In this document: positions 62,296 to 64,000 of the stretch, piece after piece
Layout: each line of letters opens with the position of its first letter
Position numbering within the stretch: position 1 is the first letter of the stretch
Source of the DNA: WHSW01 sp033856255
GTDB lineage: Bacteria; Actinomycetota; Thermoleophilia; Solirubrobacterales; 70-9
Direction: 5' to 3'
Length of the DNA: 64,000 bases
Assembly (NCBI GenBank): GCA_033856255.1
Contig: JAWVFH010000044.1
Location: 1-64,000, forward strand
Program-made: the position numbers and the translations under genes
Notes under the pieces: generated by a model
What the model was told of the DNA's origin: nothing
Database searches by the model: none
What the model saw: only the letters and a program-made list of their open reading frames with translations

Positions 62296-64000
62296 CTACT
62301 TGTGCTTGTGCTTGCGGCGCTTGACCTTGACCTTCTCGGTCGCGGTCGCCGTCTTGCCCTCGCTGCCGGTCACGACCAGCCGCACCCGGTACACGCCCTT
62401 GTGGTACCGGTGCTTGGCCAGGAAGGTCCCATCGTCGCGGAGCGTCGGATGCCCGACCTTGCCGTCGCCGAACTTCAGCGTCACATCGGCGAGCCCGCCC
62501 GCGTCGTTGGCCGTGCCACGGATCTTCGACCGCTTGCCCTCCCGCACCGTCTTCACCTTCTCCAGCGTCGCGCTCGGCGCCGTCTCCCCGGGCGGCGGAG
62601 GCGGAGGCGGCGGAGGCGGTTCGGCGGCCGGCAGGTCGAGTGAGTACGCGCCGCGTCCGTGAGTGGCCGCCAGCAGCACCCTGCCCTCCTGGGAGACCGT
62701 CAGCCCGTAGACCGCGACGTGCGGCAGCCCGCCCGTGCCCGCCTGGATCCACTCCGTCGACCCGGCCGGCAGCTCGAGCACGCCGAAGTCGGTCGCCGCG
62801 AACAGCGACCCGCTGTTGCCGTACTCGACCAGCGCCGTGACCGGCTGGTCGCCGAGGTTGAAGGACCGGTCGGCGAACGTCGCGGTGTGCGTGGTCGGGT
62901 TGTAGGTGACCTCGAACACGTGTCCCGGCGTCGTCGGCGTGTAGGCGTTGTAGCCCGTGTAGGAGACCCACGCGTGGTTGGGATTCGTCGGGTCGATCGC
63001 GATCCCGGTCACGAACCGCCCCGGGGTCTGCGGCGTGTCGATCCGCCGCCACGACACCGCGCCCGGCGAGTCGTCGGCGTTCGACGTCACGAACAGCCGC
63101 CCGACCCGGGTCGCTGCCCACAGCGTCGAGGCATCCGACTCCGCCCGCTCGACCGCGACCACGTAGTTGCCCGACCGATCCGTCCCGAACGCGGGGCCGG
63201 TCAGGTCGCTGCCCATCGGCGCCCAGTCCCCGCAGTTCGGCTCGCGCAGCGGGTTGAAGTCGGTCGCCGAGCAATCGTTGGCGATCAGGTCGGCTTCGCT
63301 GCCGCCGTTGTCGTCGGTGCGCCAGACGCTCTGCATGCCGATGAACAGCCGGCCGGGCGTCGTCGGGTCGACCTCGAACGGGGTGTAGAACGAGCGCGCC
63401 TCGCCCGAGCCCTGGAGCGGGTCGTAGATCGAGTACCACGTGGCGGGGTTGTCGCCGTGGTAGTTGACCTCCGGAGTGGCGTCGAAATAGTTGTGGTAGC
63501 GGATCTGCCCGCCGGTCTGGTCGAACCCCGACTGGCCGCCGTCGCCGCCGATCGTCTCGAACCAGCGCGTCGCCTCGGGGCGCGCCGTGTCGTAGGACCA
63601 GGTGCCGTTGTCCTGGGTGCCGCCGAAGATCTGCCCGGACGGGTTGCTCGGGTTCTGCGACAGCGACTGGAACTGGATCGTGCGCAAGCCGTCGTTGACC
63701 GGCGCGATGTCGTTGGGGACGCCGGGCTGGCCCACCGTCCCGCCGAGCAACATCGTGCAGAGCGCGAGATCCTCGGGCGCGAGCGGATCGTCGATTCCGT
63801 CGCCGTCGTAGTCCCAGGTCCGCTGGTCACACCCCGCCGACTGGTCCTGGGTACTCGAGAGGTCGACCCGCGTCACGCCGCCGTCACCGCCGATGAACGC
63901 CGTGTTGCCGTTGTTGGCGAACACCGCGGCCCGCAGGTCCGGGTGGATGCCCTGGGCGACGTCCCAGTCGTCGGTCGGGTCCGCGAGCACCGCGGTCATG
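62296..64000 (-). CDS. C-terminal part of a large secreted beta-propeller (VPS10/BNR-like) protein, partial
   Basis: About 568 residues are visible; the N-terminus is off the right edge. Repeated units such as FIGGDGGVTRVD, IFGGTQDNGTWSYD, LFIGMQSVWRTDDNGG, LWAATRVGRLFVTSN and LFAATDFGVLELPAG are sortilin/BNR-type propeller blades. A run of ten prolines (near residue 465) leads to a small PKD/Ig-like beta domain (ATLEKVKTVREGKRSKIRG, RDDGTFLAKHRYHKGVYRVR) and a basic Lys/His tail. Likely extracellular, perhaps a glycosidase-like or adhesive protein. Confidence 0.75.
   Translation of the reverse strand, partial: MTAVLADPTDDWDVAQGIHPDLRAAVFANNGNTAFIGGDGGVTRVDLSSTQDQSAGCDQRTWDYDGDGIDDPLAPEDLALCTMLLGGTVGQPGVPNDIAPVNDGLRTIQFQSLSQNPSNPSGQIFGGTQDNGTWSYDTARPEATRWFETIGGDGGQSGFDQTGGQIRYHNYFDATPEVNYHGDNPATWYSIYDPLQGSGEARSFYTPFEVDPTTPGRLFIGMQSVWRTDDNGGSEADLIANDCSATDFNPLREPNCGDWAPMGSDLTGPAFGTDRSGNYVVAVERAESDASTLWAATRVGRLFVTSNADDSPGAVSWRRIDTPQTPGRFVTGIAIDPTNPNHAWVSYTGYNAYTPTTPGHVFEVTYNPTTHTATFADRSFNLGDQPVTALVEYGNSGSLFAATDFGVLELPAGSTEWIQAGTGGLPHVAVYGLTVSQEGRVLLAATHGRGAYSLDLPAAEPPPPPPPPPPGETAPSATLEKVKTVREGKRSKIRGTANDAGGLADVTLKFGDGKVGHPTLRDDGTFLAKHRYHKGVYRVRLVVTGSEGKTATATEKVKVKRRKHKHK

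Overview
The window is GC-rich (roughly 70%) bacterial chromosome with dense genes, many GTG/TTG starts and short gaps. The gene set (14-subunit complex I, B12-dependent ribonucleotide reductase with NrdR, Lon, an RpoD-type sigma factor, Tat/ferritin-like proteins, a c-di-AMP riboswitch ahead of a cell-wall peptidase, an archaeal-type topoisomerase I) suggests a deep-branching actinobacterium, most likely Thermoleophilia/Solirubrobacterales. That placement is inference from gene content and style. No rRNA, prophage, insertion sequence or CRISPR array is visible.

Layout. 1-14104 (minus strand) is the complex I operon in the order nuoA-B-C-D-E-F-G-H-I-J-K-L-M-N, with nuoN cut by the left edge; most junctions overlap by 1-4 bases. 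14229-19679 holds a small membrane protein, a flavin reductase, a cytochrome c lipoprotein, serS, msrB, a thioesterase with a probable frameshift, and an orphan LuxR-type response regulator. 19735-27080 holds an uncharacterised two-gene unit (the second gene very Arg/Gly/Pro-rich), a group-2 sigma factor with a good promoter, an exported protein, lon, a collagen-like exported protein and an SDR oxidoreductase. 27093-32589 has a YcaQ-like DNA glycosylase, an exported alpha/beta hydrolase, a membrane diguanylate cyclase, a secreted trypsin-like protease, and a c-di-AMP riboswitch controlling an M23 peptidase. 32600-37193 has a tautomerase, a ferric-reductase-like/ApbE redox cassette and a two-component system. 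37216-40536 is nrdR-nrdJ with an upstream NrdR box. 40761-43754 has a hemolysin III-like protein with an unusual 11-residue-repeat N-terminus, a GAF-GGDEF protein and an aldo/keto reductase. 43587-48585 has a siroheme synthase-like protein with a Cys-rich extension, a 55-aa zinc-ribbon membrane protein, archaeal-type topA, tmk and holB. 48641-51212 has a second two-component pair and tRNA-Thr. 51232-55612 has two glycosyltransferases, a DUF2304-like fusion, a thioesterase and two Tat-type ferritin-like proteins. 55635-61460 has a family-5 uracil-DNA glycosylase, pgsA, MptA/FolE2-type GTP cyclohydrolase, rpoD, a sulfatase, a CsbD-like protein and a small membrane protein. 61470-64000 has a PD-(D/E)XK endonuclease frame that reads through tRNA-Tyr into an AbrB-like segment, and the C-terminal end of a large beta-propeller protein.

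A theme across the window is probable leaderless transcription: many first-in-unit genes have a TAnnnT-like -10 box 6-10 bases before the start codon and no room for a ribosome binding site. The most unusual items are the endonuclease/tRNA-Tyr/AbrB arrangement, the archaeal-type topoisomerase, the c-di-AMP riboswitch, a pair of 49-base palindromic elements, and the RG/P-rich two-gene unit.
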